From Thermacetogenium sp. UBA4966 (GTDB taxonomy: Bacteria; Bacillota; DSM-12270; Thermacetogeniales; Thermacetogeniaceae): a stretch of 11,732 nucleotides of DNA. The translations under genes and the position numbers were made by a program. Below the pieces are notes generated by a model. It was not told where the DNA came from. It ran no database searches and saw nothing but the letters and a program-made list of their open reading frames with translations. How positions within the stretch are numbered: the first letter of the stretch is position 1; every line of letters begins with the position of its first letter. Shown piece by piece: positions 1 to 6,711 of this stretch. The stretch spans positions 1 through 11,732 of the forward strand of contig DHAA01000061.1 of assembly GCA_002397275.1 (NCBI GenBank), written 5' to 3'.

Positions 1-97
1 AGGCAACCTGCGTACGTTTATGCAGATCCTCAGTGTCGAGAAACAAAAACCGGGAGTTTCTGCAGGGCTGTGTAAGCATCTGTTTCCTGTTTAGTAA
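1..97. other. Unresolved edge of a neighbouring gene
   Basis: Too little sequence is present to name a gene. On the minus strand an open frame starts with ATG at 79-77, has AGGA five bases upstream, and runs off the left edge (26 codons, beginning MLTQPCRNSRFLFLDTED). It could be the next gene after ylzJ in the same direction. On the plus strand a frame open from position 2 ends with TAG at 92-94, just before the inverted repeat at 98-132, and could be the tail of a convergent gene. I recognise neither peptide. At most one of the two is likely to be real. Confidence 0.25.
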
Positions 98-132
98 CAT
101 CACGCTCTATAGCCCAGTCTGAGAGCGTGATG
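98..132 (-). terminator. Perfect inverted repeat at the end of ylzJ, possible terminator
   Basis: CATCACGCTCT (98-108) and AGAGCGTGATG (122-132) are perfect reverse complements, giving an 11-bp stem around a 13-base loop. The ylzJ stop codon (109-107) straddles the edge of the loop and stem. Position at the 3' end of the tepA-ylzJ operon suggests transcription termination or mRNA 3' protection. The stretch after the stem is not T-rich on either strand (TTACTAAAC on the minus side), so it is not a textbook intrinsic terminator. A protein-binding operator is an alternative. Confidence 0.4.
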
Positions 133-340
133 GAGAAAGCAGGACCTGCTGCCCCGGCTGGAACTCCGGCCTCAGATAGACGCTGGGGTCAGTGCTCTTG
201 ATCTGGATGATTTTGCCCATGCCGGCTGCCGTGGGCTGCACCACCAGCGTTACCCCGTCAATCTCAAACTCGTGAAAGGGAGTCTGGTTTTCTTCGACCG
301 ACATGACCAACTCCAGCGGGAGAATGGTGTATAATATCAA
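107..340 (-). CDS. ylzJ: YlzJ-like small protein
   Basis: This 77-residue protein belongs to the YlzJ-like family of small, functionally uncharacterised Firmicutes proteins. Family hallmarks are visible: the opening MILYTILPLE, a central IDGVTLVVQP strand, and the segment STDPSVYLRPEFQPG. There is no signal peptide, transmembrane segment or catalytic motif. The start is TTG at 340-338: it gives the family's conserved N-terminus, and AAGGAGG lies about ten bases upstream. The nearby ATG is out of frame. The TTG overlaps the TGA stop of tepA by four bases (TTGA), implying translational coupling. In Bacillus subtilis ylzJ likewise follows tepA, so the pairing is conserved. The C-terminus runs into the inverted repeat at 98-132. 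No function can be inferred beyond this association with tepA. Confidence 0.85.
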   Translation of the reverse strand: MILYTILPLELVMSVEENQTPFHEFEIDGVTLVVQPTAAGMGKIIQIKSTDPSVYLRPEFQPGQQVLLSPSRSQTGL

Positions 341-1077
341 TGTATAACATCCTCCTTCTTCCCTGTCTGTTCGGTGATTATACTCTGCAGCTTATTAAGA
401 GCATCGCCAATTCCGCCGACAGCATCGATCAGGCCTACGCCTACCGCTTCTTTGCCCACAAGCACCGTGCCGATATCTCTGGTCAGCTCGCCTGTCTGAA
501 ACATCAATTCCCTGAATTTTTGCTGGGAGATGCGGGAGTGCTCTTCCACGAAGCGGATCACTCTGTCCTGCATTTTATCCAGGTATTCGTAAGTCTGTGG
601 CACTCCGATTACCAGGCCGGAGAGCCTGATGGGATGGATGGTCATGGTAGCTGTTTCAGCTATAAAGGAAAAACGAGAGCTTACGGCGACCGGTACTCCG
701 ATGGAATGGCCTCCTCCCAGAACCAGGGAAACGCTCGGCTTATTCATACTGACAATTATCTCTGCAATGGCGAGTCCTGCCTCGACATCTCCGCCTACAG
801 TGTTTAGAATGATAAGCAGCCCTTCGATATCAGGGTTTTGTTCAATAGCGACTAACTGCGGAATAATATGCTCATATTTTGTTGTTTTGTTTTGCGGAGG
901 CAGGATCAAATGGCCCTCAATCTGCCCGATAATGTTAAGACAGTGAATATTGGTTTTAGCTGTTGGTATATCTGTTTGGCCGAATTCTTTAATGGAATCG
1001 ATTTTTCTTACCCCTTGCTTTTGTTTTATTTCTTTCGATGGAGTTTGAGGCGGGGATTGCGGCTCTTTCTCGCTCAT
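337..1077 (-). CDS. tepA: TepA/YmfB-type ClpP-like serine protease
   Basis: This 246-residue cytosolic ClpP-family (S14) protease matches B. subtilis TepA (YmfB) in length and neighbourhood. After a Lys/Gln/Pro-rich N-terminal tail (about residues 1-40), the ClpP fold carries LNTVGGDVEAG (91-101, the oxyanion-side glycine motif), the nucleophile Ser125 in GGGHSIG, and His148 in MTIHP. These are the expected spacing and order of the catalytic Ser and His. I could not assign the third catalytic residue by eye. In Bacillus this protein was first linked to protein export and later to spore outgrowth. Unlike true ClpP there is no ClpX or ClpC gene nearby. The start is ATG at 1077-1075 with a modest AGGGATGG upstream. 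It is transcribed divergently from ftsK. Only weak minus-strand promoter candidates are visible in 1107-1135. Confidence 0.9.
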   Translation of the reverse strand: MSEKEPQSPPQTPSKEIKQKQGVRKIDSIKEFGQTDIPTAKTNIHCLNIIGQIEGHLILPPQNKTTKYEHIIPQLVAIEQNPDIEGLLIILNTVGGDVEAGLAIAEIIVSMNKPSVSLVLGGGHSIGVPVAVSSRFSFIAETATMTIHPIRLSGLVIGVPQTYEYLDKMQDRVIRFVEEHSRISQQKFRELMFQTGELTRDIGTVLVGKEAVGVGLIDAVGGIGDALNKLQSIITEQTGKKEDVIH

Positions 1078-1161
1078 GGTTAACCATCCCTTCAGATAGC
1101 GTGCTGATATTATTATTGACGAAAATAGTTAAATAATGCGGTTTTCCTTATGGTCAAGTAG

Positions 1162-1170
1162 TGTTATAAT
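1162..1170 (+). promoter_or_regulatory. Extended -10 promoter for ftsK
   Basis: TGTTATAAT is a perfect extended -10 element (TG-n-TATAAT). No good -35 hexamer lies 16-18 bases upstream, which is typical of extended -10 promoters. Transcription would start near 1177, giving a leader of about 28 bases made largely of purines (1176-1195) that contains the ribosome binding site. The 127-base intergenic region 1078-1204 must also hold the tepA promoter, but no convincing minus-strand promoter could be fixed. Confidence 0.6.
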
Positions 1171-1204
1171 CTGGTAGGAAGAGGAGAGGAAAGGGATCGA
1201 AAAA

Positions 1205-3430
1205 GTGTCTGCAAAAGTCAAAAAGCGTCGCGCCGTCAAAGATACGCACAAAGATCCGCTTACATACGATGTACTCGGAGTTTTATTCTTTGCCGCGGCG
1301 ATTTTTATTATAGTAAGCTTTTTTGTGCCGACCGGGATCATCGGCAAATTCCTGATCAGATTGTTAACGGTTTTCACCGGTAAAACCGGCTGTTTGCTTG
1401 TCGCCGCCATGCTGGTTTATTTTACCTGCAGCTGTTGCTGGCTTCGCCAACCCTTTGTGGAAACCCCGCGCAACAAAGGGGTAATCATCCTGTTCTTAGT
1501 TATTTTGGTAATATTGCACCTCGTTTTAGTTCCGGGAGAGATATCCCGGTCGGAAGCACTGTCCATATTATGGAGAAACGGATTACAGGGGTGGGGAGGC
1601 GGGATTCTCGGCGCTCTTTTCAGCGTGGCCTTTTATTATTTATTGGGGCGTACAGGTACGTTCATCTTAACTGTCGCCTTATCTTTGATCAGCCTGACCC
1701 TGCTGACAGGCGTTCCCTTTAGCCGCTTAATGAAAATTGCGGGCGGCTTGTTTGTCAACATGCTGCGCACCGTAAAATCCTGGCTGGAGCGCTTTATCTT
1801 TGTTGAGGAAGAAGCTGTGATCGAAACAGCTAAGGAGAGGCCAAAACGGGAAGAGAAAAAACCGGATACTCCGGTAATCATCGATTACAGCGCCCATCTG
1901 CCGGCTGTAGAAGATCCCCCTGAGGAGGAGAATCCCGAGGATGATTTTTGTGATACGGCCCCTGCCCTTCAGGTTGAAGAACAACCGGAAACCTTAGATA
2001 ATAATTATAATTTGCCGCCCTTGGAACTGTTAAAAAAGCCACTTAAAGTCAAGAGCAGCCGCTTGAATAAGGAGCTCATCGAAAATGTGCGTATCCTCGA
2101 AGAAACTCTTGGTAATTTCGGCATTAAAATCTGCGTCAGCGAGGTCCATAAAGGCCCTGCGATCACGCGTTATGAGATCCAGCCTGCGCCGGGAATTAAG
2201 GTGAGCAGGATCATGAGGCTGGCCGACGACATCGCACTCAGCCTGGCGGCGGCCGCTGTGCGTATCGAGGCGCCCATTCCGGGAAAAGCCGCCATGGGCA
2301 TTGAGGTACCCAATAAAGAGGTGTCTATCGTTTGCCTGAGGGAGATCCTGGAGACCACTGAATTCCATGATGCGGCGTCCAAGCTAAGCATTGCTTTAGG
2401 GAAAGATATCGCCGGAAATCCGATTATAGCCGACCTTTCGAAAATGCCGCATCTGTTAATCGCAGGAGCAACCGGATCCGGCAAAAGCGTCTGCTTAAAT
2501 ACAATTATTTGCAGTGTTCTTTATAAAGCTACTCCGGCTGAAGTAAAGCTCCTGATGATCGATCCAAAAATGGTGGAACTGATCACCTACAACGGTATTC
2601 CTCATCTGGTGGCGCCTGTTGTGACAGATCCGAAAAAGGCTGCTTCTGCGTTAAGATGGGCGGTGAGGGAGATGGAATCACGCTACGAGCTGTTTGCCTC
2701 TCAGGGGGTAAGAGATATAGTGAAATACAACCAGCAGGCGGCGCATACAAAGGAAATGCACAAACCTCTGCCCTATATTCTCGTTGTCATCGATGAGTTG
2801 TCCGATCTGATGGTTATAGCGCCGGTTGATGTCGAGGACGCCATCTGCAGGCTTGCTCAGATGGCCCGCGCCGCCGGAATCCATCTGCTGATCGCTACAC
2901 AGCGTCCCTCTGTCGATGTTATTACAGGAGTGATTAAAGCTAACATTCCCTCACGCATCGCTTTTGCCGTATCTTCGCAGATCGATTCCAGGACTATTCT
3001 GGACATGAGCGGCGCAGAAAAGCTCCTGGGAAGAGGGGACATGCTTTTTTTGCCTGTCGGCGCCCTCAAACCGCTGCGCATCCAGGGGGCTTTTGTAACT
3101 GAAAGCGAAGTTGAAGAAACCGTAAACTTTCTTATCAAACAAGGTGATCCGGCATATATGGCGGAGTTTCCGTCTCAGCAGGAAGAAACGGCAGAGGATC
3201 TCGATTACGGAGACACCCTCTTTATCGATGCGGCAAAGCTGGTGATTGATATGGGTCATGCCTCTGCGTCTTTGCTGCAAAGGAGGCTGCGCGTCGGTTA
3301 TACCCGGGCGGCCAGGCTGATCGATATTCTGGAGGCGAAAGGGATTGTGGGGCCCTTTGAAGGTTCCAAACCGAGGGATGTGTTAATAACTTCCGAACAG
3401 TTTAACAGGTATTTTATGAGATCAGGATGA
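1205..3430 (+). CDS. ftsK: FtsK/SpoIIIE family DNA translocase
   Basis: This 741-residue membrane-anchored motor pumps chromosomal DNA through a closing septum during division or sporulation. The N-terminal region has about four hydrophobic membrane segments (roughly residues 22-41, 60-75, 92-110, 131-170). An acidic, proline-containing linker (about 200-270) follows, then the FtsK alpha domain and the RecA-like motor. The motor carries Walker A GATGSGKS (421-428), Walker B ILVVIDEL (525-532) and ATQRPS (564-569). A C-terminal winged-helix gamma domain (about 672-735, with LLQRRLRVGYTRAARL) reads oriented DNA motifs. The length fits SpoIIIE-type proteins. The start is GTG at 1205 with several GGA-rich sites in the purine tract upstream. 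Upstream genes match spoIIIE's neighbours in Bacillus, so SpoIIIE is the likelier counterpart, but sequence alone cannot separate it from a vegetative FtsK. Confidence 0.95.
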   Translation: MSAKVKKRRAVKDTHKDPLTYDVLGVLFFAAAIFIIVSFFVPTGIIGKFLIRLLTVFTGKTGCLLVAAMLVYFTCSCCWLRQPFVETPRNKGVIILFLVILVILHLVLVPGEISRSEALSILWRNGLQGWGGGILGALFSVAFYYLLGRTGTFILTVALSLISLTLLTGVPFSRLMKIAGGLFVNMLRTVKSWLERFIFVEEEAVIETAKERPKREEKKPDTPVIIDYSAHLPAVEDPPEEENPEDDFCDTAPALQVEEQPETLDNNYNLPPLELLKKPLKVKSSRLNKELIENVRILEETLGNFGIKICVSEVHKGPAITRYEIQPAPGIKVSRIMRLADDIALSLAAAAVRIEAPIPGKAAMGIEVPNKEVSIVCLREILETTEFHDAASKLSIALGKDIAGNPIIADLSKMPHLLIAGATGSGKSVCLNTIICSVLYKATPAEVKLLMIDPKMVELITYNGIPHLVAPVVTDPKKAASALRWAVREMESRYELFASQGVRDIVKYNQQAAHTKEMHKPLPYILVVIDELSDLMVIAPVDVEDAICRLAQMARAAGIHLLIATQRPSVDVITGVIKANIPSRIAFAVSSQIDSRTILDMSGAEKLLGRGDMLFLPVGALKPLRIQGAFVTESEVEETVNFLIKQGDPAYMAEFPSQQEETAEDLDYGDTLFIDAAKLVIDMGHASASLLQRRLRVGYTRAARLIDILEAKGIVGPFEGSKPRDVLITSEQFNRYFMRSG

Positions 3431-3460
3431 TTGCAATCGCCACAGTAATTGAGTTATGAT
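3431..3460 (+). promoter_or_regulatory. Candidate sigma-A promoter for the wHTH-PfkB gene
   Basis: TTGCAA (3431-3436) and TATGAT (3455-3460) are separated by 18 bases, a fair but imperfect match to the housekeeping consensus. They lie directly after the ftsK stop codon and 53 bases before the next start. No terminator hairpin separates ftsK from this gene, so read-through is also possible. Confidence 0.35.
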
Positions 3461-3513
3461 ATTGGTAAGCAAATCTATTATCCGGAAAGTATTTGTTTGC
3501 CTGGAGGGGTCGC

Positions 3514-4509
3514 ATGGCCCACTTGACAAAAAGGGAAAAAGAAGTGCTGGAGTATCTTAAAAGTAACCCTGCTATATCGCAGGAAGAACTGGCCGATAAG
3601 CTGAAAATCACCCGTTCCGCCGCGGCTGTGCATATCTCCAATCTGATGCGTAAGGGGTTTATCTTGGGCCGCGGGTATATTCTTGACGAGCGGACCGGAA
3701 TAATAGTGATCGGAAGGACATGTCTGGAAATAAGGGCGCGGCTTGATGATCCCGGAATAGATATTTCATGTGGCGGTATAGGGTTTTCAGCATCTGCAGA
3801 ACTGATCAAACAACGGCTGACCCCCACTCTGTTTACTGTATTGGGTCTGGATGAGAGCGGAGAGCAGATTTTTAGACAGCTTTCACAGATGGGAGTCAAT
3901 GTACAGCATATAGTGCGCACACGCTCTTTCCCAACCCCCAAGAAACTGTTTGTAAAGGAAGGGGACGCCGAAATCTGTCGGTTGATAGTTGATAATAACG
4001 ACTATCAGCTCAGCAAGGAGTCGCAAAAAGCGAGAGACGATCTGCTGAAAACCGCAAAGGTTCTCTTGCTTGACGCAGCTGTGGCTGAACATGAGATAAA
4101 ACGCTTGCGTACTCAAATCGAAGAGCATGAGGTGCTAACCGCTATTATCGGGTCTTCCCTGACCTGGTTGCGGCAGCAGGGATTATTACAGTGCCCCCAT
4201 CTCTTTTTGGTTTGCCATGATTATGAACTGGCGGAATTTTTCAATGTGTTGGAAATGGGAATCCCTGAGAACTGCTTCCCTCTCTGTCGTAAAATCGTCA
4301 AAAATGGACTGGCGGCGCTGATAGTTGTTTTTGACCGGCAGGGACTTGTGCTGGCAACGAAGAAAGAGGTCGTTTTTCTTCCTGCGTCCCCTCTCAAGGG
4401 GACAGGAACAGCAGTAAGCATTACCGCCGGGGTTGCCGGCGGACTGGCGGCAGGTTACGGATTTCGTCTTGCGGCGCGGCGTGCTTTAGGAGAAAGCGAG
4501 GTGTCTTGA
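3514..4509 (+). CDS. Winged-helix protein with degenerate PfkB-type kinase domain
   Basis: This 331-residue protein fuses a MarR/Lrp-like winged helix (residues 1-58, with ISQEELADKLKITRSAAAVH as recognition region) to a PfkB/ribokinase-like domain (about 62-325). The domain order is that of known HTH-PfkB proteins such as E. coli YeiI. The kinase signatures are eroded. The C-terminal GAGD anion-hole motif, whose Asp is the catalytic base, reads GTGT (296-299, within LKGTGTAVSITAG). The N-terminal glycine motif reads GGIGFSAS without the usual Asn. Phosphotransfer is therefore unlikely, and a ligand-sensing DNA-binding regulator is my inference. The start is ATG 3514, because GGAGG at 3503-3507 is ideally spaced; an upstream TTG at 3493 would overlap it. 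Its stop codon abuts the rodZ ribosome binding site, so the two are probably co-translated. Ligand and targets are unknown. Confidence 0.8.
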   Translation: MAHLTKREKEVLEYLKSNPAISQEELADKLKITRSAAAVHISNLMRKGFILGRGYILDERTGIIVIGRTCLEIRARLDDPGIDISCGGIGFSASAELIKQRLTPTLFTVLGLDESGEQIFRQLSQMGVNVQHIVRTRSFPTPKKLFVKEGDAEICRLIVDNNDYQLSKESQKARDDLLKTAKVLLLDAAVAEHEIKRLRTQIEEHEVLTAIIGSSLTWLRQQGLLQCPHLFLVCHDYELAEFFNVLEMGIPENCFPLCRKIVKNGLAALIVVFDRQGLVLATKKEVVFLPASPLKGTGTAVSITAGVAGGLAAGYGFRLAARRALGESEVS

Positions 4510-4519
4510 GGGGGTTATT

Positions 4520-5263
4520 ATGGATATCGGAGAAATTTTGAGAACAGAGCGGCAGAAAAGGGAACTATCGATTGCTGAAGTTGAAGAAGCGACAAAGATC
4601 AGGGCAAAATACCTCCTGGCTCTGGAAGAGGAAAATTTCCAAGGAATACCGGGAGAGGCTTACCGCATGGGCTTTCTGAGGAATTATGCCCGCTTTCTGG
4701 AGATTGACCCCGGCCCGCTCCTCGATCAATATAAGTCTCAAAAAAAGGATGAGCAGTCTGCCTCTTCCATAATTGATGAACAGACTGAAATTGAGGAACG
4801 AACTGAAATATCGCGGCAGCAACTTGAGCCTGCGCGCTTCTTTGCCGAGAAAAGAAAGGTTTTTTGGGGTTTGATTATTTTCGCTGTTCTTATCTTTTCC
4901 ATTGCTTTTGCATACTATAATTCCCTGGAAAAGGAAAAAACTCCGGCAACGCCTCCCGTTTCCCAGAACCAGGAGAGCGAACCGCAAAAAGAAAAGCCGC
5001 CGGCTGCCGAAGAGAAAGAAGATAAAATTGTTATAGAACTGGCAGGCAAACAGAGGTGTTGGGCCAGAGTAACGGTCGATGGAAGTATAGCCTTTGAAGG
5101 GGAGCTTAACTCCGGAGAAACAAAAAAATTCGAAGCAAAAGATTCGATCCGGGTGAGGCTGGGAAACGCCGGAGGGGTCGATGTGATCTATAATGGGACG
5201 AAACAACCTCCCTTGGGAGAGTCAGGCGCAGTTGTGGAAAAAGAGTATACCAAATCCATTTAA
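4520..5263 (+). CDS. rodZ: RodZ-type cytoskeletal/cell-shape membrane protein
   Basis: This 247-residue single-pass membrane protein has the RodZ layout. An N-terminal cytoplasmic helix-turn-helix domain (residues 1-72; LRTERQKRELSIAEVEEATK and the GIPGEAYRMGFLRNYARFL signature) is the part that contacts MreB in characterised RodZ proteins. A charged linker follows, then one transmembrane helix (about 114-133), a Pro/Glu/Lys-rich extracytoplasmic spacer (about 137-167) and a C-terminal beta-rich DUF4115-like domain (about 168-247). RodZ helps organise the elongation machinery for peptidoglycan synthesis. The start is ATG 4520 with GAGGGGG beginning in the stop codon of the upstream gene, suggesting coupling. 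In Bacillus rodZ (ymfM) lies just before pgsA-cinA-recA, which supports the call. mreB is not in the window. Confidence 0.92.
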   Translation: MDIGEILRTERQKRELSIAEVEEATKIRAKYLLALEEENFQGIPGEAYRMGFLRNYARFLEIDPGPLLDQYKSQKKDEQSASSIIDEQTEIEERTEISRQQLEPARFFAEKRKVFWGLIIFAVLIFSIAFAYYNSLEKEKTPATPPVSQNQESEPQKEKPPAAEEKEDKIVIELAGKQRCWARVTVDGSIAFEGELNSGETKKFEAKDSIRVRLGNAGGVDVIYNGTKQPPLGESGAVVEKEYTKSI

Positions 5264-5301
5264 GCGCCGCGTCGCCTCTTTTGCAGAAAGGCAGTCGCAT
5301 T

Positions 5302-6621
5302 ATGAAACTGATCAGTATGGTTAGCCTGGGGTGTTCAAAGAACCTCGTTGACAGTGAAACTATACTCGGTATTCTGGCGGGCGGAGGCTATACGGTAACA
5401 CCTTCCCCCGAAGATGCAGATATAATCCTGATCAATACATGCGGTTTTATAAAACCCGCTGTCAAGGAAGCTTTTGCTGCCATCCTTCGCTGTTTGCAGT
5501 TAAAAGAGAAAGGTTCCTGCAGATGTTTGCTCGTCATCGGCTGCTTGGTGGCGCGTTACGGAGAAAAGCGGCTGTCCCAGCTATTCCCTCAGGTTGACGG
5601 ATGGCTTGGCGTGGACGCGGCGCCTGTTGCGCTGCCCTATCTGGACAGTATTTTAGCAGGAGAAAAGCCGTTTATTCCGGTGAACAAAAAGGATGATGCG
5701 GAGTATGCGCGGATGTTGTCCACCCCTTCCTATACCGCCTATCTCAAGATCGCCGAAGGTTGTTCCCATCGCTGCTCCTTCTGCATGATACCGCATATTC
5801 GCGGACCTCTGCGCAGCAAGACGCCGCGGGCTATCCTCCGTGAAGCGGCCCAGCTGGCGGCCGCGGGGGTGAAGGAATTGATCTTGTTGGCTCAGGACAG
5901 CGGAGCATATGGGCGTGACCTCCCGGAAAAGCCCACCCTTGCCGGGATTTTAAAAGAGCTTGCCCAGGTCAACGGACTCCGCTGGATTAGGTTTCTCTAC
6001 CACAACCCTCATTCTCTGACCCCGGAGTTGGTCGCGGTCATGCAAGAGGAGCCGAAAATATGCCGCTATCTAGATCTGCCAGTTCAGCATATCAACCGCA
6101 ATATACTGAAAAGGATGGGAAGAAGAGGGGATATCTATTACTACTTGCAGCTGATCGACGATTTAAGAAGCGCTCTGCCTGATCTGACTTTGCGTACAAC
6201 TCTGATGGTCGGCTTTCCAGGGGAGGACGTAAAGTCCTTCCGGGAGCTGCGGGAATTTGTATCTCTTGCAGAGTTTGACCGTTTAGGGGTTTTCCCATAT
6301 TTTCATGAGGAGGGAACCAGGTCGTCGGGGTTTGCCGAAACGGTTTCTTATATGGATAAGCGCAGGATGGCCAGGGAAATCATGCTCATGCAGCGCCGTA
6401 TATCCCGTCGCAAAAACGAAGGCTTGGTCGGCAGGAATCTGGATGTTTTGATCGAACACAAACTGGGTGACGAGGTTTGGTGGGGGCGCAGTTTTCGGGA
6501 TGCTCCCGATATCGATCCCCGGGTAATCGTCACAGGACGAGGCCTAAGCCCAGGAAGTTTCATACAGGTACGGATTACTCAGGCCGCCGCCTATGATCTG
6601 ATCGGCGTAGCCTTGTCATAA
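5302..6621 (+). CDS. rimO: Ribosomal protein S12 methylthiotransferase RimO
   Basis: This 439-residue radical-SAM enzyme adds a methylthio group to the conserved aspartate of ribosomal protein uS12, using two [4Fe-4S] clusters. The N-terminal UPF0004 domain supplies three cluster cysteines (Cys11 in SLGCSKNLVDSE, Cys47 in INTCGF, Cys81 in IGCLV). The radical-SAM core has the CxxxCxxC motif (Cys154, Cys158, Cys161, within EGCSHRCSFCMIPHIRG). A TRAM domain (about 374-439) closes the protein. SLGCSKNLVDSE and the internal DLPVQHIN favour RimO over the tRNA enzymes MiaB and MtaB. The start is ATG 5302, which gives the family-typical MKLISMVSLGC with GAAAGG about ten bases upstream; an in-frame TTG at 5281 adds seven unlikely residues. 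It follows rodZ after 38 bases with no promoter or terminator seen, so it is probably in the same operon. Confidence 0.95.
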   Translation: MKLISMVSLGCSKNLVDSETILGILAGGGYTVTPSPEDADIILINTCGFIKPAVKEAFAAILRCLQLKEKGSCRCLLVIGCLVARYGEKRLSQLFPQVDGWLGVDAAPVALPYLDSILAGEKPFIPVNKKDDAEYARMLSTPSYTAYLKIAEGCSHRCSFCMIPHIRGPLRSKTPRAILREAAQLAAAGVKELILLAQDSGAYGRDLPEKPTLAGILKELAQVNGLRWIRFLYHNPHSLTPELVAVMQEEPKICRYLDLPVQHINRNILKRMGRRGDIYYYLQLIDDLRSALPDLTLRTTLMVGFPGEDVKSFRELREFVSLAEFDRLGVFPYFHEEGTRSSGFAETVSYMDKRRMAREIMLMQRRISRRKNEGLVGRNLDVLIEHKLGDEVWWGRSFRDAPDIDPRVIVTGRGLSPGSFIQVRITQAAAYDLIGVALS

Positions 6622-6673
6622 AGCCGTTTCCTGCAGAGATCCAGTCATTGCTAGAGAGAAAGAGAGAGGTATA

Positions 6674-6682
6674 TGTTATAAT
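6674..6682 (+). promoter_or_regulatory. Extended -10 promoter for the membrane protein/FtsH-like pair
   Basis: TGTTATAAT is identical to the element before ftsK. No -35 hexamer is present at the right distance; a 17-base pure purine run (6653-6669) lies there instead. Transcription would begin about 6689. That excludes ATG 6688 as the start of the next gene and supports GTG 6712. It implies the pair can be expressed separately from the rodZ-rimO operon. Confidence 0.55.
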
Positions 6683-6711
6683 TTTGGATGAATAGAGAGG
6701 GGAGGAGCTTT

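Noticed and set aside
340..807. 155-codon open frame on the plus strand opposite tepA
   Set aside because: tepA on the minus strand carries the ClpP catalytic motifs. The plus-strand product has no recognisable domain and starts inside the tepA-ylzJ junction.
1076..1087. 12-bp perfect palindrome ATGGTTAACCAT at the tepA start codon
   Set aside because: Palindromes of this size are expected about three times by chance in a window this long, and no second copy or promoter overlap supports an operator.
1107..1135. Minus-strand promoter for tepA, including a possible sporulation-sigma type
   Set aside because: TAATAT at 1112-1107 has no well-spaced -35 element, and attempts to fit sigma-F/G patterns fail on spacing. 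A promoter must exist nearby but cannot be placed.
3414..3941. 175-codon minus-strand frame across the ftsK end and the wHTH-PfkB gene
   Set aside because: It overlaps two genes with clear family features, and its composition (Ser/Arg/Ile rich) is that of a shadow frame.
4565..5206. 213-codon open frame antisense to rodZ
   Set aside because: It lies wholly opposite rodZ, whose domain signatures are clear. Its product is rich in Phe, Leu and Arg as expected from reading Glu/Lys-rich codons backwards, and it has no supporting ribosome site or homology I recognise.
6688..6711. Eight extra residues at the N-terminus of the membrane protein from ATG 6688
   Set aside because: The predicted transcript starts at about 6689, and the strong GGGGAGGAG site lies downstream of this ATG and fits GTG 6712.
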